A DNA stretch of 34,280 nucleotides, from contig JAILDQ010000132.1 of assembly GCA_024689365.1 (NCBI GenBank), positions 1-34,280 on the forward strand, read 5' to 3'. The notes beneath the pieces are model-generated. The model searched no databases and was not told the origin of the DNA. It saw nothing but the letters and a program-made list of their open reading frames with translations. Source of the stretch: Treponema sp. (GTDB lineage Bacteria > Spirochaetota > Spirochaetia > Treponematales > Treponemataceae). A program made the position numbers and the translations under genes. Below are positions 32,505 to 34,280 of the stretch, one piece after another (within the stretch, counting starts at the first letter, position 1; every line of letters starts with the position of its first letter).

Positions 32505-32975
32505 CTACCAGCGGTAGTGGGCGAAAGCCTTGTTGGCTTCGGCCATCTTGTGGGTGTCTTCCTTTTTCTTGTAAGCAGAGCCAGTGTTGTTGAAAGCGTC
32601 AAGAAGTTCGGCGCTGAGAGTGTCGGCCATTCCGTGACCATTGCGGTTGCGGGCTGCGTCGATGATCCATCTCATGGCGAGGGCTTCTTTGCGCGTGTCG
32701 CGAATCTCTACCGGCACCTGGTATGTCGCGCCGCCAACACGGCGAGATTTTACTTCTACTTGAGGCTTAACGTTCTCAAGAGCCTTGAGGAACACTTCCA
32801 AAGGATCCTTTTCGGTCTTGGCCTTAAGCTTGTCCATCGCTTCGTAAACGATGCGTGTGCAGATGTCCTTTTTTCCGTCCAACATCATGCGAGTAACGAA
32901 TTTTGAAACAACTTGGCTGTTGTATCTTGAATCCGGCACAATCGGGCGGTTGACAGATTTCTTATGTCTTCCCAT
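32505..32975 (-). CDS. rpsG: 30S ribosomal protein S7 (uS7)
   Basis: 156 residues. [40 protein letters not shown] and [20 protein letters not shown] identify S7, the primary assembly protein of the 30S head. It starts 12 bp after rpsL with GGAGG 6 nt upstream. In E. coli S7 represses its own operon by binding the rpsL-rpsG gap; that gap is too short here for the same site. Confidence 0.98.
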   Translation of the reverse strand: MGRHKKSVNRPIVPDSRYNSQVVSKFVTRMMLDGKKDICTRIVYEAMDKLKAKTEKDPLEVFLKALENVKPQVEVKSRRVGGATYQVPVEIRDTRKEALAMRWIIDAARNRNGHGMADTLSAELLDAFNNTGSAYKKKEDTHKMAEANKAFAHYRW

Positions 32976-32987
32976 CTTATTCCTCCA

Positions 32988-33362
32988 TTATGCCTTAGGC
33001 CTTTTGGCGCCGTATTTTGAACGGCCGCGCTTGCGGTCTTCAACGCCAAGAGTGTCTTTTGTTCCGCGAATAATGTGATAGCGAACGCCAGGAAGGTCCT
33101 TAACGCGGCCGCCGCGGATCAATACTACTGAGTGCTCCTGCAAGTTGTGTCCGATTCCAGGAATATAAGCTGTAACTTCGATTCCGTTGCTCAAGCGAAC
33201 ACGAGCTACCTTGCGGAGAGCCGAATTCGGTTTTTTGGGAGTAACCGTCATAACGCGCGTGCAAACGCCGCGTTTCTGCGGACAAGACTCAAGCGCGGGG
33301 GATTTGGTCCTGTTGGCAGCGGTTTTGCGTCCCTTTTTAATCAATTGGTTAATTGTAGGCAT
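32988..33362 (-). CDS. rpsL: 30S ribosomal protein S12 (uS12)
   Basis: 124 residues. [55 protein letters not shown] and [20 protein letters not shown] identify S12 of the decoding centre. The TPKKPNS and GRVKDLPG sites that are altered in classical streptomycin resistance are unaltered. AAAGGAG lies about 10 nt before the ATG. A 264-bp structured gap separates it from rpoC. Confidence 0.98.
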   Translation of the reverse strand: MPTINQLIKKGRKTAANRTKSPALESCPQKRGVCTRVMTVTPKKPNSALRKVARVRLSNGIEVTAYIPGIGHNLQEHSVVLIRGGRVKDLPGVRYHIIRGTKDTLGVEDRKRGRSKYGAKRPKA

Positions 33363-33387
33363 CTAAAAATGTCTCCTTTATAAATTG

Positions 33388-33623
33388 CCGGGCAGCACCC
33401 CCGGTTAAATTCATTTATTGCGGTAACGGCAACTTTACCAAAATCTCGCGATTTGGTCAAGAGCCGCCCGTATTTTTGCTTCACGACCATAACGGTTGTT
33501 TCGGGCGGTTTAACCGCGTCCTTTCGGACGCTGCATGGGCCGCGACCAGTTTTCGAGAATCGACCGGCGCGGACTGCGACGGTTGATTCTCGTTAAGTTC
33601 ATAAGGCGGACAGCCTTATGAAC
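33388..33623 (-). promoter_or_regulatory. Hairpin-rich gap between rpoC and rpsL
   Basis: From the rpoC stop to rpsL: GTTCATAAGG/CCTTATGAAC (33597-33606 with 33614-33623); CGAGAATCGACCG/CGGTTGATTCTCG (33554-33566 with 33580-33592, one G-U); GCGTCC/GGACGC (33516-33521 with 33526-33531, minus-strand loop GAAA); CCGCCCG/CGGGCGG (33464-33470 with 33502-33508); an ACCAAA/TTTGGT stem with minus-strand loop GCGA (33437-33457); and CCGGG/CCCGG (33388-33392 with 33400-33404) just before the rpsL ribosome binding site. None has a U-tract, so these look like processing or control structures rather than a terminator. Confidence 0.6.
33432..33460 (-). promoter_or_regulatory. Possible promoter of rpsL-rpsG
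   Basis: Minus strand -35 TTGACC (33455-33460), identical to that of tuf, a 17-nt spacer and -10-like TAAAGT (33432-33437). The spacer is itself an inverted repeat (33437-33457). The predicted start near 33425 leaves about 63 nt of leader. Confidence 0.4.
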
Positions 33624-33626
33624 GAC

Positions 33627-34280
33627 TTAGTCCGCGTCCTCGCTGTCAAAGCTGGCAGTTGCGGCTTCCTTCTCGCGCTCGGCTTCCGCTTCGGCAAGCT
33701 CTTTTTCGATTCTGCGGCGTTCGATGATTTCATTCATCTGAATGTCCAAGTCCCTGTCGCCAGAGTCGTAAACCTTAACGCCCTTGTAATTCCTGATGCC
33801 TGTTCCGGCTGGAATCATATGGCCAATCGCAACGTTTTCCTTTACGCCGCGGAGGGCGTCAACAGATCCGGCGATGGCGGCGTTGGTAAGAACGCGCGTT
33901 GTTTCCTGGAACGAGGCCGCCGAAATGAAGGAGTCTACGTTCAAAGAAGCCTTTGTAATTCCCTGGAACATCGGGCGGCCGATTGCCGGCTGTCCGCCTT
34001 CTGCGATTACGCGAGCGTTCTCTTCGCGGAAGCGGTATTTGTCAACCTGCTGGCCGAAGATAAAGCGTGTGTCGCCTACAGAAACGATTTCAACCTTGCG
34101 CAACATTTGGCGCACGATGATACCGATGTGCTTGTCATTGATGCTTACGCCCTGGGCGCGGTAAACTTGCTGGATTTCGTCCATCAAGTAATTCTGCAAT
34201 GAGTTCTCGCCCAAAATCGCAAGGATGTCGTGGGGGCTTGGCTGTCCGTCGCAAAGCGGATCGCCGGCCTCAACTTTGTC
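33627..34280 (-). CDS. rpoC: RNA polymerase beta-prime subunit, C-terminal part (partial)
   Basis: 217 residues reach the window edge without a start, so the gene continues beyond 34280. [60 protein letters not shown] and [20 protein letters not shown] are the conserved end of beta-prime, the catalytic subunit of RNA polymerase that closes the clamp and carries the trigger loop upstream. The C-terminus is acidic and Ala/Glu-rich ([21 protein letters not shown]). It is read toward rpsL and rpsG. Confidence 0.98.
   Translation of the reverse strand, partial: DKVEAGDPLCDGQPSPHDILAILGENSLQNYLMDEIQQVYRAQGVSINDKHIGIIVRQMLRKVEIVSVGDTRFIFGQQVDKYRFREENARVIAEGGQPAIGRPMFQGITKASLNVDSFISAASFQETTRVLTNAAIAGSVDALRGVKENVAIGHMIPAGTGIRNYKGVKVYDSGDRDLDIQMNEIIERRRIEKELAEAEAEREKEAATASFDSEDAD

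Overview
The window looks like ordinary housekeeping chromosome of a spirochaete, most probably a host-associated Treponema of moderate GC. I infer this from the protein flavour, from tuf lying directly before the S10 operon with rpoC-rpsL-rpsG close by, and from a spirochaete-style envelope block (CtpA, MinD-like ATPase, Lgt). No search could be run, so the genus is inference. I see no phage, insertion sequence, CRISPR array, toxin-antitoxin pair, defence system, rRNA or tRNA.

Layout. 1-153 is the 3' end of a plus-strand gene, perhaps an RNA methyltransferase. 143-4394 (minus) is a compact run: CtpA-type protease, RsmE, a WecG/TagA-fold protein with eroded catalytic motifs, and a sigma-54 activator-like AAA+ protein with no DNA-binding domain. 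It diverges from a plus-strand pair, MinD/ParA-like ATPase and lgt (4487-6626). 6732-10657 (minus) is an unknown 487-residue protein, a PTS EIIA protein and transketolase. 10771-11412 is a CBS-CBS-ACT protein beside a branched-chain amino acid ABC transporter, livJ-H-M-G-F (11547-16415). 16577-30502 (minus) is the continuous S10-spc-alpha ribosomal cluster from rpsJ to rplQ, with secY, rpoA and a terminal zinc-ribbon protein. 30611-34280 (minus) holds tuf, rpsG, rpsL and the 3' end of rpoC.

How it works together. rpoC-rpsL-rpsG, tuf, S10-spc and alpha build the transcription and translation machinery. The non-coding gaps among them are rich in hairpins and promoter-like sequences. livJ encodes a lipoprotein, a substrate for the Lgt enzyme encoded nearby, and a good intrinsic terminator between livJ and livH should give more binding protein than permease. 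The PTS EIIA and transketolase operon links phosphotransfer signalling with the pentose phosphate pathway.

The most unusual points are the two degenerate proteins downstream of ctpA, three promoters placed so close to the start codon that the mRNAs should be nearly leaderless, a roughly 440-nt structured leader before tuf, a 177-bp imperfect palindrome beside the tuf promoter, an alpha-operon leader hairpin, and a direct repeat that copied the 3' end of livJ. None amounts to a clear new multi-gene system. I regard this as a mostly ordinary region with interesting regulatory structure.
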